64,000 nucleotides of DNA from an uncultured Eubacterium sp. (GCA_910583555.1 CAJTXO010000001.1:1-64000); one strand, 5' to 3'. Counted from the stretch's first letter, positions 8,658 through 17,770 are shown. Made by a program: numbers and translations. Notes: generated by a model not told the origin, from the letters alone.

Positions 8658-8855
8658 TGCTCTTTTACCTTCCCCTCTTAATATCATCTTCCATATAACA
8701 CCTCTCCTTCTCTCTCTATGTTTTTAAAATACGGATACCAAAGCATTTACCATCATTGTTTTCTTTGGGGATTTCCTACGCTATCTTCTATCTATAGTAT
8801 ACGAAGTGTCAAATAAAATAGCAATTCTTTTCTACCTCCAAAACTTTACACTCCT

Positions 8856-9338
8856 TTATAAAATAGAAATTGCATAATCCAAAATCACATTCCCACTCTC
8901 ATCCGGTGTCGTGAACCTTGGACAATTATAGCGTTCCAGGCACCAATTGTCTTCATTACGCTTCAGATTCTGTATTTTCATTTCTTCCAGGCACATATCA
9001 TGCGTATGTAACGTATAAAAATCGCTGCTGCTTTCCTTATCGTACAAATAGCATACCGCATATTCCAGCGGTTCTATATCGACAGCTTCAAATCCTTCCG
9101 GGACTTCTGTTCCCGCGGGAAAAAGCATACCAATCCACCGCTCCGGCATACCATCCACAATATGTACCGCCCCGATATACGCGTCGCCGTTGAAGGGAAT
9201 GCGGGGAATCTCCTCCAATTTTTCAAACCAGTTATTTTCCCACCATTCATTCCAGTTTGGACTTCCAGCCTGCTTTTTACCGATCAGCCGCGCTGCCGGA
9301 CAGCTTTCCTTTTTAATTTCCAAAAGTTTTATTGACAT
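8856..9338 (-). CDS. GyrI-like / AraC effector-binding domain protein
   Basis: Stand-alone small-molecule-binding protein of 160 residues. Family marks are the N-terminal IKKESCPAARLIGKKQ strand, YIGAVHIVDGMPERWIGML in the middle and VDIEPLEYAVCYLYDKE. The start has AAGGAGG. Such proteins bind hydrophobic cations or sequester drugs, or act as gyrase inhibitors in the SbmC branch; no ligand can be named here. Two other members of this fold lie in the window, a 48-codon fragment at 2978 and the C-terminal half of the AraC regulator at 42413. Confidence 0.75.
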   Translation of the reverse strand: MSIKLLEIKKESCPAARLIGKKQAGSPNWNEWWENNWFEKLEEIPRIPFNGDAYIGAVHIVDGMPERWIGMLFPAGTEVPEGFEAVDIEPLEYAVCYLYDKESSSDFYTLHTHDMCLEEMKIQNLKRNEDNWCLERYNCPRFTTPDESGNVILDYAISIL

Positions 9339-9405
9339 ATCCAGTCCTCCTTATAGATTGCTAATTGATTGCGATATTCTCTTAAACAATACAGAAACAC
9401 AATCC

Positions 9406-10356
9406 TTATTCAATCTCGCCTTTTGCCAACAAATTGTCTTTACCCATACCACAGACATATTGATTTGAATCATATTTATAGCAAACATCTAAAAAATCTG
9501 ATCGTTGTTTTGAATCATTCATTATTTTTACAAGTAATTCATGCGGAACTGTTCTTGCATATGCTCCGGGACCTGCCATCTCGATATTTTTCACTCCAAA
9601 GTGGCGGAGTAAACCTTCTAATTCATTTGGCATAAAAGTATATGTTATACACCACGGAGCGCCTCCTTTTTCATATTCGGCTATTTCGTTTTCACCTCCC
9701 ATAAGTCCGTCTGCCATCAGTTTTTCTATATCACTTTTTTTTAAATGAAATGAATCTATTGCATTTTGTCTGTTTGATATACACCACTGTACAAAAGGGT
9801 CATCAGAATGTTCATTCAGTATAAACTGATTCTTCTGTATCGGATTGGCAAGATACGGCAAACTACCCAAACGGCTTGTCACGCTTATTATAATACGTTT
9901 TTTTGCAATGCGCACAAGCTCGCCGATAACGCGTTCCTGATTTGGATAGGTATATGAAATCGGTGCATCAAAAGAAACAACCATATCATAGGATTTATTT
10001 GTATAATCATTCAGATCTTCCAGTGCGCCTTTTACAAAAGATATCCTGTCAATGACACCCGCTTGTTCTGCCAGTTCCTTCGCTTTGTCTATCATAGGCT
10101 GGGAAATATCAAAATGTGTAACTCGGCAGCCATGTTTTGCAAGAAGGATGGAAAATCGTCCACTACCTGCCCCAGCGTCAAAAACAGTATCTATACCCTC
10201 TAAATTTTCAAGAAGTTTTCTCTCTATATGACTTTTCTGGATAATATCATCAATATAAGTTTCCTCACGACGACTCTCAAGTTCACCTTTATCCGGCAGA
10301 TTCCACATACGTTCAGATATTTTTCTGCTATAATCCTTAATGTAATTTTTATTCAC
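9406..10356 (-). CDS. Class I SAM-dependent methyltransferase
   Basis: Rossmann-type methyltransferase of 316 residues. Motif I is DTVFDAGAGSGRFS, the acidic end of beta-2 is THFDISQPM, and KGALEDLNDYTNKSYDMVVS covers the adenine-binding and motif IV region. It starts with GTG at 10356 preceded by AAGGAGG; the ORF has no better ATG. The C-terminal 100 residues have no clear relation to known substrate domains. The stretch ENEIAEYEKGGAPWCITYTF is a lid-like insertion. The substrate is unknown, probably a small molecule. It sits between unrelated accessory genes. Confidence 0.8.
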   Translation of the reverse strand: MNKNYIKDYSRKISERMWNLPDKGELESRREETYIDDIIQKSHIERKLLENLEGIDTVFDAGAGSGRFSILLAKHGCRVTHFDISQPMIDKAKELAEQAGVIDRISFVKGALEDLNDYTNKSYDMVVSFDAPISYTYPNQERVIGELVRIAKKRIIISVTSRLGSLPYLANPIQKNQFILNEHSDDPFVQWCISNRQNAIDSFHLKKSDIEKLMADGLMGGENEIAEYEKGGAPWCITYTFMPNELEGLLRHFGVKNIEMAGPGAYARTVPHELLVKIMNDSKQRSDFLDVCYKYDSNQYVCGMGKDNLLAKGEIE

Positions 10357-10410
10357 TTAAAATTCCTCCTTGAAATTTAGAAGGTTCAACAAAATAGGAA
10401 ATATTGGTTT

Positions 10411-10983
10411 TTACTCTTTACAGAAATCTCCTATTCTGCCAAGAAATTCACCTATGCTATGATACATTCCGGAATAAATGACAGGTTCTAAATCTGTGAG
10501 ATTTATCCCAAAGGTGTCGCCGCAAACAAGTTTCTCATCCACCTGAACATTCTTTATCTTACAGAAAAAAGTGGTGGACTCCCCGGTCTCAACAGATTGA
10601 ACAACTTCGCATTCATATATCCAGCGGCTAGCAGCAAGAACAGGAACATCTACAACTTCACCTCTGCACACATTGTATGCAATGCCATCCTTTGCTCCGT
10701 CTTTCGCATGATGGGTTCCAAAATAATCCATGAGTCCAAGCATATCCGCACTGACAAGATTAACGCTTAACTTTCCTGTTCTTATTACATTTTTCTTCGT
10801 CATCTTTGTACCAAACATGCTGATAACGATCAAATAATCGTCGTCCTTTTCACAGGTAATGCTGACCCATGTGATCGGGGCAAAATTATGTGTTCCGTCT
10901 TCATTATTTGTACCAATTATAAAAGCAGGCTGAACACACATTGAAAAATGAGTTCCTACCGATTTCCTTTTACACTTGTTCAT
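10411..10983 (-). CDS. Flavin reductase-like (FMN-binding split barrel) protein
   Basis: About 190 residues. It binds FMN and is likely to reduce flavin or act as an NAD(P)H-flavin oxidoreductase in the cytosol. The family pattern is FSMCVQPAFIIGTNNEDGT, APITWVSITCE and TKNVIRTGKLSVNLVSADML with the TxxN-x-R-x-G-x-x-x-NL core. It ends with YHSIGEFLGRIGDF, typical of this clade. The ATG at 10983 is preceded by GGAGG at the right distance; the 15 codons upstream overlap repeat B and are unlikely to be used. Confidence 0.85.
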   Translation of the reverse strand: MNKCKRKSVGTHFSMCVQPAFIIGTNNEDGTHNFAPITWVSITCEKDDDYLIVISMFGTKMTKKNVIRTGKLSVNLVSADMLGLMDYFGTHHAKDGAKDGIAYNVCRGEVVDVPVLAASRWIYECEVVQSVETGESTTFFCKIKNVQVDEKLVCGDTFGINLTDLEPVIYSGMYHSIGEFLGRIGDFCKE

Positions 10984-11004
10984 ATTGTTTCCTCCATCTC
11001 CATA

Positions 11005-11077
11005 TTCTCTCGTACATAATCCCCTCAAAAAATCTCAACTGCACTTGTATTGGACTCTCCGCAAAATCAGAATTTTC
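11005..11077. repeat. Direct repeat B (partner of 5231-5300)
   Basis: See repeat A. This copy fills most of the 103 bases between the stop of the AadE-like gene (11087) and the start of the flavin reductase gene (10983). It has one AT-rich block about 2 bases longer than copy A. No inverted ends or target duplications are visible. Confidence 0.6.
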
Positions 11078-11086
11078 TGCGTAAAA

Positions 11087-11953
11087 TTATGGATATATTT
11101 CTTTTGCATTCGCTGATAGTTTCCTTACATGCTGCAAAAAACTCAAACTATTTTCCGCTTGCTCAAAATCGTATGTAAATTTCTGTTTTCTACTAAGTTC
11201 TACTGCTGTATTTTGAAATAAATCACACATTACAAAAACTGAATTCCATATTGATTCAATTTCTGCGATGGAGTATGTTGCAAGAAATTGTCTATACTTT
11301 TCTTCCGGTAAATATTTTTTGAAATATTTACCGGACTTACCTGCACTAACAGAAAAATTATTTTCTATACCAATTTCCCATTCTAATAGGCGTTTTAAAT
11401 GCGGTCTTAAGACGAAATTTATCACATCCATAGCATAAGGAAGTTCATTACGCCATAACCCTTTCGCCACATTATTCAAGCACCACCAAAAATCCGAACA
11501 AGCACACTGAAATTCAATCTCTTTGGGCTCTTTGACCCAATATCTTTCGTCCGTAGTTTCTTGTGGATATGGCACAATGCCATCTTTATCCACTAATATT
11601 TGATACAATTCAAGATTTGCAAGAGCATTTTCTCTGGTACAAACATGTAAGTCCATCCTATTTCCATCTGCAAATTGTATCTGCCAGCCATAACAATTCT
11701 CTACATCCGATGGATAAAACACATTATCCTCAGGATAATGCATGTACAAAATTTTGCCAAAACGATTTATCCACTCCTTGTCTTCACGGAATGGTTTTGT
11801 AGTTGTTACAATATACACAATATCATAATCCTGAAAAATATCCTTTGGGGCATTAGGATTTGTGCGAGAGCCTTCCATATATGCAGCTCGAATTTTTTCT
11901 TCCTTAAAAGCAATATCTTTTATCAAAGATATCATCTCTGCCTCTGTGCGCAT
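11087..11953 (-). CDS. Aminoglycoside 6-adenylyltransferase-like protein (AadE family)
   Basis: Nucleotidyltransferase of about 288 residues. The catalytic motif is MEGSRTNPNAPKD followed by FQDYDIVYIV, that is G-S-R-x(n)-D-x-D, with a third acid in MDLHV. A helical C-terminal domain of about 120 residues covers FWWCLNNVAKGLWRNELPYA and VLRPHLKRLLEW, a layout typical of ANT(6) enzymes such as AadE/AadK. These transfer AMP to streptomycin; chromosomal homologues in Firmicutes are common and not all confer resistance. Two ATGs are possible; the second (11953) is preferred because GGGGGA sits 7 bases upstream, while the first is only 1 base from it. Confidence 0.8.
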   Translation of the reverse strand: MRTEAEMISLIKDIAFKEEKIRAAYMEGSRTNPNAPKDIFQDYDIVYIVTTTKPFREDKEWINRFGKILYMHYPEDNVFYPSDVENCYGWQIQFADGNRMDLHVCTRENALANLELYQILVDKDGIVPYPQETTDERYWVKEPKEIEFQCACSDFWWCLNNVAKGLWRNELPYAMDVINFVLRPHLKRLLEWEIGIENNFSVSAGKSGKYFKKYLPEEKYRQFLATYSIAEIESIWNSVFVMCDLFQNTAVELSRKQKFTYDFEQAENSLSFLQHVRKLSANAKEIYP

Positions 11954-12072
11954 CTTCATTCCCCCTATATAATTTTTAGCCAAAACAAAGGCGGTGCCCG
12001 TTTCTGTTTTCCTAATCTTAACATACTCATCTCCCCCTGTCTAGTTATACCAGCGCCATTTTCCACATCATC

Positions 12073-13911
12073 TCACGCATAATACTGCGCCTGCGCGCTC
12101 CACATCTCATGATAAAGCCCTTCCTCATCCCCGACCAGTTCCTCGTGGCTTCCCTGCTGCACGATCCGGCCGCCGTCAAACACGAGAATCTGATTGCAGA
12201 AACGGCAGCTCGACATGCGGTGTGAAATGTAAATGGCAGTCTTGTCTCCCACCAGCTTATCAAAACTCTGGTAAATCTCATACTCCGACACCGGGTCCAG
12301 CGCGCTCGTCGGCTCGTCGAGGATGACGAGCGGCGAATCCTTGTACAGCGCGCGGGCGATCGCGATCTTCTGCGCCTCCCCACCGGAAATCTCGACTCCG
12401 TCCTCCTCCAGCTTATAAAGACTCGTATGGATGTCCTGATCCAGCGTGCCGAGCCTCTCAGAAAAACCAGCCTTTTCCAGGCAGCTTCTGACTTTCTTTT
12501 CATCAAATTCCTTCGACACCGCCACGTTTTCTGCGATCGAGAATGAAAACAGTTTGAAATCCTGAAATACCACCGAAAACAGCTGGATATACTCATTGTA
12601 ATCATAGTATCGGATATCCACGCCATTCAGCAGGATCTGGCCCTCCGTCGGATCATACAGACGGCACAACAGCTTGATAAACGTTGACTTGCCTGCGCCG
12701 TTTGGACCGACGAGCGACATCTTCTTTCCGACTTTCAGTTTCATCGTAATATGCTTTAATACCGGCTCCTTACTGTTTGGATACGAAAATGACACATCCC
12801 GGAATTCAAACTCATATTCATTGTCATCTCGTTTCTCGATCGGCAGCGTACCGTTGTATTTTTCATTTTCTATTTCCATAAACTCTTCAAAATAGGCGAG
12901 GTAGCGGGCACAAATAGAAATTTCCATATAGGTTCTGACGACGCTTCCCAGCGCCACACTGAATTTCGTAAACGCACCCACATATCTTGCCACACTGCCG
13001 ATGCTGACGAGGCCAAGTCCCGCTTTTACACCGACGTAAATATAACTGGCGATCGTATACGCCACACTGCCCCATTCGTTCAGGAAAGAATATTTTTCAA
13101 TCCGCTTTCTCATTTCTACAAAGACATTCCACATATTGCCGATGTCATGACGAAACCTCCCGCTGAACGTGTCCGCAAAGTCATACATCCTGACATCCTT
13201 TCCTTTTCCATAATTGGACGCATCCATCATGAAGGACATATAGTAAAAAAAGTGTCTGTTCCCATCGATGTTGATGTCAAATTCCTCCTTTTGGAGCGCC
13301 CCGATCCGCCGCTGGCTCCACGCGAGAAGCAAAAGCTGTCCCACTAATATGAGATTCAGGGTAAGGCTGCCAAAATGCGACTGCACAAAGCCAAAAAACG
13401 ATGTTACCGGCATATCTCCCACAGCAAAGAACACCGGGATAAACAATGCGGCCGCATAGATCAGATCGGACACGACCCCGATCATATTGGCAAGCCTGTC
13501 ACAGAAAACAGTAATGTCTCCATTCGCATTCATTCCCTCCCTTGCCTTATGGATGCACTCCAGTGTTTCCTTCTTTTCCAGTATCTCGTAATCCAGCGTT
13601 AATCCTTTTTCGGAAATCATTTTCTGGATCTGTTCCGCCAGCAGATATTTCCTTATGTTGATGAGTTTGTCAATTCCCCAGCACAGCATGTTCAGTACAA
13701 AGTTCAGACCGATCATCCACAGCGCGTACTGAAAGATCTGATCAAACTCCTTCTTTTGAAACAGCGCGTCGATGATAATACTGCTGCCCACGATATTTAC
13801 ATATGGAATCGCCGCACCTGCCAATTTCATCAGTACAAGAAGCGGTAAAAAACTGGGACATAACCGGTGTACGATCTTCAGTACAAGCTGGATCGCTTTT
13901 CTGTTTTTCAT
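12073..13911 (-). CDS. ABC exporter subunit (permease-ATPase), partner B
   Basis: Half-transporter of 612 residues: an N-terminal exporter membrane domain (residues 1-330, six helices) and a C-terminal ATPase. Walker A is GPNGAGKST, the signature is ISGGEAQKIAIARAL, Walker B is LVILDEPTSALD and the H-loop is YISHRMSS. The start overlaps the stop of the partner gene (ATGA at 13908-13911), so the two are translationally coupled and probably form a heterodimer. Residue identity between the two halves is only moderate. The substrate is unknown; the LytTR/GHKL two-component system just upstream suggests a peptide or an antimicrobial. Confidence 0.9.
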   Translation of the reverse strand: MKNRKAIQLVLKIVHRLCPSFLPLLVLMKLAGAAIPYVNIVGSSIIIDALFQKKEFDQIFQYALWMIGLNFVLNMLCWGIDKLINIRKYLLAEQIQKMISEKGLTLDYEILEKKETLECIHKAREGMNANGDITVFCDRLANMIGVVSDLIYAAALFIPVFFAVGDMPVTSFFGFVQSHFGSLTLNLILVGQLLLLAWSQRRIGALQKEEFDINIDGNRHFFYYMSFMMDASNYGKGKDVRMYDFADTFSGRFRHDIGNMWNVFVEMRKRIEKYSFLNEWGSVAYTIASYIYVGVKAGLGLVSIGSVARYVGAFTKFSVALGSVVRTYMEISICARYLAYFEEFMEIENEKYNGTLPIEKRDDNEYEFEFRDVSFSYPNSKEPVLKHITMKLKVGKKMSLVGPNGAGKSTFIKLLCRLYDPTEGQILLNGVDIRYYDYNEYIQLFSVVFQDFKLFSFSIAENVAVSKEFDEKKVRSCLEKAGFSERLGTLDQDIHTSLYKLEEDGVEISGGEAQKIAIARALYKDSPLVILDEPTSALDPVSEYEIYQSFDKLVGDKTAIYISHRMSSCRFCNQILVFDGGRIVQQGSHEELVGDEEGLYHEMWSAQAQYYA

Positions 13912-15755
13912 AAAGCTCCTCCTCTCTCAAGCTCTGCCTGCCCTGCGTTCTCTTCTTTTGTGTAATAATGGCTCTGTATTTCAAACATTTCGGCATAGGC
14001 GCCTTTTTTTGCCAACAGTTCCTCATGCGTTCCGCGCTCTGCCACCGCTCCATTCTCCAAAAACAGGATTTCATCGCAGAAACGGGTACTTGCCAGCCGA
14101 TGCGAGATAAATACGGAAGTCTTTTCTTTCGTCATTTCATTGTACATCTCGTAAATGCGGCTTTCCGCGATCGGGTCGAGCGCGCTCGTCGGCTCATCTA
14201 AGATCAGACATTTTCCATCTTTGTACAGCGCCCGGGCAATCAGAAGCTTCTGGATCTCCCCGCCCGAAAAATTGACACCGTCGCGCTCGAGCATCTGGGT
14301 GATGTACGTATCCTCTTTCTCATCCAGGGAACGGATCTTATCCCATATATCCGCTTCCCGCAGACAATGGCGCACCCTGTCCCCGTCGATGTCCGCTTCT
14401 TTTCCCCCCGCGACATTCATCGCCACGGTAAACGCGGACATAAAACCATCCTGAAATACCGGGGAGATCAGTTTGCCATACTCATCCATATCATAGTCTT
14501 TTGTACTGATCCCATTGACGAGCACCTCGCCCTCGGTCGGCAGATAAAATCCACACAATAATTTGACGATCGTCGTCTTTCCGGCTCCGTTGTTTCCCAC
14601 GAGCGCCACCTTTTTCCCCGGCTCGATGAGGAAACTTAGATGGGATAAAATGTCTTTTCCGTCCTCTTCATAGCGGAAAGACACATCGCGAAACTCGATC
14701 GACATCCCGCAGGACAGATCAGGCATTTTTCCATTTCCGTGCCGGAACACATCGGGGGTCTCCATCGCTTCCGAATAATATTCTGTTTCTACATTTGTCT
14801 CCATCAGCTGCGACAAATGCGTGACCGTCTCATTCATCCACGCGGAAAAACTTGCCACGACACCGACGTAAAACATAAACTGTGCCACCGATATACTGCC
14901 ATTTAGCACCATACGGATCAGGATCATATACATAACGAGATCCCGGATCAGATTTCCAACCTGCTCCCCCGCCGTCGAGAAGTACCAGTGCAGTTCCTGT
15001 TTCGCAATCACGCGTCTCATGATCCGAAGCTGCTCATCAAAAATATCCCGGAACCAGTGTTCCACATGATAAATCCTGATATCCTTCCCGTACTCCAGGG
15101 AGATCCCCTGGTGTTCGAGCATGGAATTGACGCGCCCCGCCTTATACCGGTCATCGGCCAGCCTGCGCCAGTAGAGGATCGCGTGCTTTTTCAGAAAATA
15201 CGTGGCGACCGTCGTGACCGCTACGATGACCAGAACACTCCAGTGCATGGAAAACATGATCGTTCCGTATGATAACAGGCCGAAAATTCCGTAAAATAAT
15301 TCAAACGAATAGCGGGTGAGACCCTCCACGCCCCGCCCACTGTTCGTGACACTGTACGTAGCGCGGAATATTTTTTTCTGCTGGCGCGCCGGCTCCAGAT
15401 TGCAGAAATCCATCGTAAGGCATTTGCGCAGTAAACGGGCGCAGAATGTATGAAGGCGCGTTCCCATAATATTAAGGTCAAACCGGTTTCCCAGACAAAT
15501 GCGTATGACAGTCAGCAGCGTACTGGCTGCCAGCAGCGCGCTGATGCCAAACACATATCTGCCCAGATCATCCTGCGTCAGCATCTCGATGGCGACGGCC
15601 GGTATCGCGCTGAGCAGCAGGGGCAGAATGATACAGACCAGTGCGTATAGCGGCAGCTGCCAAATACTCTGTCTGGCATACCGGAACAATTCCCGGTATA
15701 CGACAGAGAGATTTTTGAACATCCGCTTCGTACTCATATAATCTTTGTTATCCAT
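13908..15755 (-). CDS. ABC exporter subunit (permease-ATPase), partner A
   Basis: Half-transporter of 615 residues, first gene of the exporter pair. Membrane domain in residues 1-340; ATPase with Walker A GNNGAGKTT, signature NFSGGEIQKLLIARAL, Walker B CLILDEPTSALD and H-loop FISHRLAS. Both subunits keep a Glu after Walker B, so both sites may be competent. The start at 15755 is preceded by GGAGGG. The C-terminal tail (EENAGQAELERGGAL) is poorly conserved. The gene begins 123 bases after the kinase gene, and a strong hairpin in between separates the two operons. Confidence 0.9.
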   Translation of the reverse strand: MDNKDYMSTKRMFKNLSVVYRELFRYARQSIWQLPLYALVCIILPLLLSAIPAVAIEMLTQDDLGRYVFGISALLAASTLLTVIRICLGNRFDLNIMGTRLHTFCARLLRKCLTMDFCNLEPARQQKKIFRATYSVTNSGRGVEGLTRYSFELFYGIFGLLSYGTIMFSMHWSVLVIVAVTTVATYFLKKHAILYWRRLADDRYKAGRVNSMLEHQGISLEYGKDIRIYHVEHWFRDIFDEQLRIMRRVIAKQELHWYFSTAGEQVGNLIRDLVMYMILIRMVLNGSISVAQFMFYVGVVASFSAWMNETVTHLSQLMETNVETEYYSEAMETPDVFRHGNGKMPDLSCGMSIEFRDVSFRYEEDGKDILSHLSFLIEPGKKVALVGNNGAGKTTIVKLLCGFYLPTEGEVLVNGISTKDYDMDEYGKLISPVFQDGFMSAFTVAMNVAGGKEADIDGDRVRHCLREADIWDKIRSLDEKEDTYITQMLERDGVNFSGGEIQKLLIARALYKDGKCLILDEPTSALDPIAESRIYEMYNEMTKEKTSVFISHRLASTRFCDEILFLENGAVAERGTHEELLAKKGAYAEMFEIQSHYYTKEENAGQAELERGGAL

Positions 15756-15818
15756 GTGATCCCTCCATTTTAAATCTTTTGCAAAAATCTTATCCTAAGT
15801 TTAACACGATGGAAAAAG

Positions 15819-15870
15819 AAAAAACGTTTTATGCACGAATGGTATGAATCCGTTCATAAAACGTTTTATC
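15819..15870 (-). terminator. Terminator of the LytTR two-component operon (bidirectional form)
   Basis: A perfect 13-bp inverted repeat, AAAACGTTTTATG at 15821-15833 and its complement at 15855-15867, with a further imperfect stem inside (ACGAAT/ATCCGT). On the minus strand it follows the kinase stop by 8 bases and is trailed by TTTTTTCTTTTT. The plus strand also has a T run after it. Confidence 0.8.
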
Positions 15871-15877
15871 TTTTTTT

Positions 15878-16600
15878 CTACAATGGCAGCATGACCTCTG
15901 TAACAAACACGCCTGGTTCATTTTTGCGGTTGATAAATCCATGATTTTTTTCCACGATATTGTCGATCCGTTTTAACCCGTGTCCGTGATTTCCCCACTT
16001 CCGGCTCACAAACTCGTGGCTCTGTTTCCGTTCCTCCTCATTCGTAGAATTCATGACCGAGATGTAAAGCTGCTCCTTAAAAACACCGATGTAAACCCGA
16101 AGGAACTTCTTTTCGCCATCGCTCATCTTTTTGCAAGATTCCAGGCTGTTATCCACGAGGTTTCCGATGATCACGCAGAGATCCACATCACTGACTGAAA
16201 GCTCTTTTGGCACCTTCGCCTTGCAGTTGATCTCGATGTCCTTTTCCGACGCCGCGGTTAATTTGCTGTTCAAGATCGCGTCCACACTTACATTTCCCGA
16301 CCGGTACGCCAAATCAATGGCATCCAGATCCTCTTCCAGCCGGTTTAGATACTCCGTAACTTCCTGAAACTGGCCGAGTGCCAGATGGGCCTTGATCTTC
16401 TGCATATGGTTATGGTAATCGTGGCGCCATCCGCGCATCGTCTTATAAATATTCTGCACTTCCTCGCGCTGGGTTTTCAGGATCTTATCCTGATACTCGC
16501 CAAAAGATTCTTCCTCCCGTCTTCTTACTACAAAAGTAGTGATAACCACCGCCAGCACAACTGTCAGAACCCAGACCGCAATTCCAACACCCATCTGCAC
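15878..16600 (-). CDS. GHKL-type sensor histidine kinase with a single membrane segment
   Basis: AgrC/NatK-like kinase of 240 residues. One membrane helix (residues 5-25) replaces the five to seven helices usual in AgrC-like sensors. It is followed by a coiled segment, the phosphorylation helix RGWRHDYHNHMQ (His), and a HATPase domain with the N-box VIIGNLVDNSLESC and a G-box HGHGLKRI. Translation probably starts at GTG 16600, with GGAGGG about 11 bases upstream. The gene follows its response regulator by 21 bases. With so little outside the membrane it may sense through the membrane or through the neighbouring ABC exporter; that is inference. Confidence 0.85.
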   Translation of the reverse strand: MQMGVGIAVWVLTVVLAVVITTFVVRRREEESFGEYQDKILKTQREEVQNIYKTMRGWRHDYHNHMQKIKAHLALGQFQEVTEYLNRLEEDLDAIDLAYRSGNVSVDAILNSKLTAASEKDIEINCKAKVPKELSVSDVDLCVIIGNLVDNSLESCKKMSDGEKKFLRVYIGVFKEQLYISVMNSTNEEERKQSHEFVSRKWGNHGHGLKRIDNIVEKNHGFINRKNEPGVFVTEVMLPL

Positions 16601-16621
16601 GTTACATCATTCCCTCCGTAT

Positions 16622-17353
16622 TTATTGTGGCAAAACCGTTTTATAATATTGGATGAACGCCTCACTGACCGCCTTATACTGGCTTCTGCTGATTGGTACC
16701 TCCTCACCGTTATCCAGAATACACCCCGTCTTTCCAACGCGCGAGATCCGTCCCACATTCACCAGCACTCCCCGCCGCGTCATTACAAAACCGTGCTGCT
16801 CAAAGGAATCCCGTACGTTTCCAAAACTCGATTTCCACTGCGCCTTCTGATCCCCGAAAGCCATTTGCAGATAATGTCCCTGCGATTCAACGTACCAGAT
16901 ATCACGAAACGGGATCTTCTGTACCGTCGTTCCCGTTTCCAGCAAAAAGCATTCTACACTCGTCTCCCTCTCCTTTTCCGCCACCTCGTCCATAATACGG
17001 AAAAACTCATCTTCCCTGACTGGCTTCAGTAAATAGCGGACAGCGCCGACTTCATACCCCTCGAGTGCGTAATCTTTTGCGCCGGTCAGAAAAAGGATGG
17101 CCGCCTTAGCATCCATCTCCCGGATTTTTCTGGCCAGTTCCATGCCGTTCATTTTCCCCATTTGGATATCGAGAATATAAATTTCATAGGGAAAATACCC
17201 GTCAAACGAAAACATCAGCTGCTCGGCACTGATATACCCGGACGTTTCACACGAGATTCCTTTCTTATTTGCCCACCCTGCCACCAGGGAAAGGATGTAA
17301 TCCCGCTGCGTGTCATCATCCTCACAAACGGCAATCCTCAGACGCTCCTTCAT
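16622..17353 (-). CDS. LytTR family response regulator
   Basis: Response regulator of 243 residues. The receiver domain is residues 1-125 with the acidic pair in CEDDDTQ, the phosphorylation Asp in YILDIQMGKMNG, Thr in FLTGA and Lys in YLLKPV. The LytTR DNA-binding domain is residues 140-240 (DIWYVESQGHYLQM, MTRRGVLVNVGRI, PISRSQYKAV). GGAGGG lies upstream of the ATG. It probably controls the ABC exporter pair downstream. No obvious LytTR direct repeat was picked out in the 123-base gap before the exporter genes. Confidence 0.9.
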   Translation of the reverse strand: MKERLRIAVCEDDDTQRDYILSLVAGWANKKGISCETSGYISAEQLMFSFDGYFPYEIYILDIQMGKMNGMELARKIREMDAKAAILFLTGAKDYALEGYEVGAVRYLLKPVREDEFFRIMDEVAEKERETSVECFLLETGTTVQKIPFRDIWYVESQGHYLQMAFGDQKAQWKSSFGNVRDSFEQHGFVMTRRGVLVNVGRISRVGKTGCILDNGEEVPISRSQYKAVSEAFIQYYKTVLPQ

Positions 17354-17412
17354 CCTGCCTGCCCTCCGAAGTTTTTTTCTCCATCTTCCACGCTATATCC
17401 GTGTAGCATTGT

Positions 17413-17652
17413 TCAGTCTTTATATAACACGTAATAATCCGCTTCCATATTCGAAGCACTTCTCTCGTAAAATTTCTTCGCGTCATCTAACGCGCGGTTA
17501 TAAATATATTTTGCCAGATTATCCTGAAAAAAATCAAAGATTGTTTCCCGGCCTATGATGCCGAGATCCAGTTCAAATTCCTCGTTGAAGAAATAGGCGA
17601 TCTCATCCAGCATCTGGTCTTTTTGTTCCTTACTCAGTGAATCCATTAACAT
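17413..17652 (-). CDS. DUF2164 family protein
   Basis: Small protein of about 79 residues recognised by LSKEQKDQMLDEIAYFFNEE, LGIIGRETIFDFFQDN and YIYNRALDDAKKFYE, the typical run of the DUF2164 family (helical, cytosolic, unknown function). The ATG at 17652 has GGAGG 9 bases upstream; a GTG two codons earlier is too close to that site. The ribosome binding site lies in the tail of a decayed ATPase gene, so the gene may once have been the last of that operon. Confidence 0.75.
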   Translation of the reverse strand: MLMDSLSKEQKDQMLDEIAYFFNEEFELDLGIIGRETIFDFFQDNLAKYIYNRALDDAKKFYERSASNMEADYYVLYKD

Positions 17653-17766
17653 TTCCACAGTCCTCCCTGCATGTAAAATAGATGATCCGCAAGCGTACTT
17701 TTCCCCCAGCCGTTTTCCTCACAGAACAACTGGATCCCAGACGGATACGTAAAAGAATCTACTTCA
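17646..17766 (-). pseudogene. Remnant of an SbcC/YhaN-like P-loop ATPase (N-terminal piece)
   Basis: Encodes FTYPSGIQLFCEENGWGKST followed by LADHLFYM. CEENGWGKST is the Walker A of the SbcC/Rad50-like YhaN ATPases, and the strand before it is their usual N-terminus. The frame has no start of its own, merges upstream into the SbcD remnant, and stops after about 37 codons. A full gene would be 2 kb or more. The DUF2164 start codon lies in its tail. Confidence 0.6.
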
Positions 17767-17770
17767 CCGG

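Noticed and set aside
11087..11953. AadE-like gene considered as proven streptomycin resistance
   Set aside because: Chromosomal homologues of this family are common and not always active; sequence alone does not show resistance.
1..12000. Accessory gene run considered as a class 1-type integron
   Set aside because: No integrase is visible, only two repeat copies are present, and they lack clear attC core sites.
12045..12626. A 193-codon Arg/Ser-rich frame on the minus strand
   Set aside because: Shadow of the ABC ATPase in another frame; the composition is typical of out-of-frame reading.
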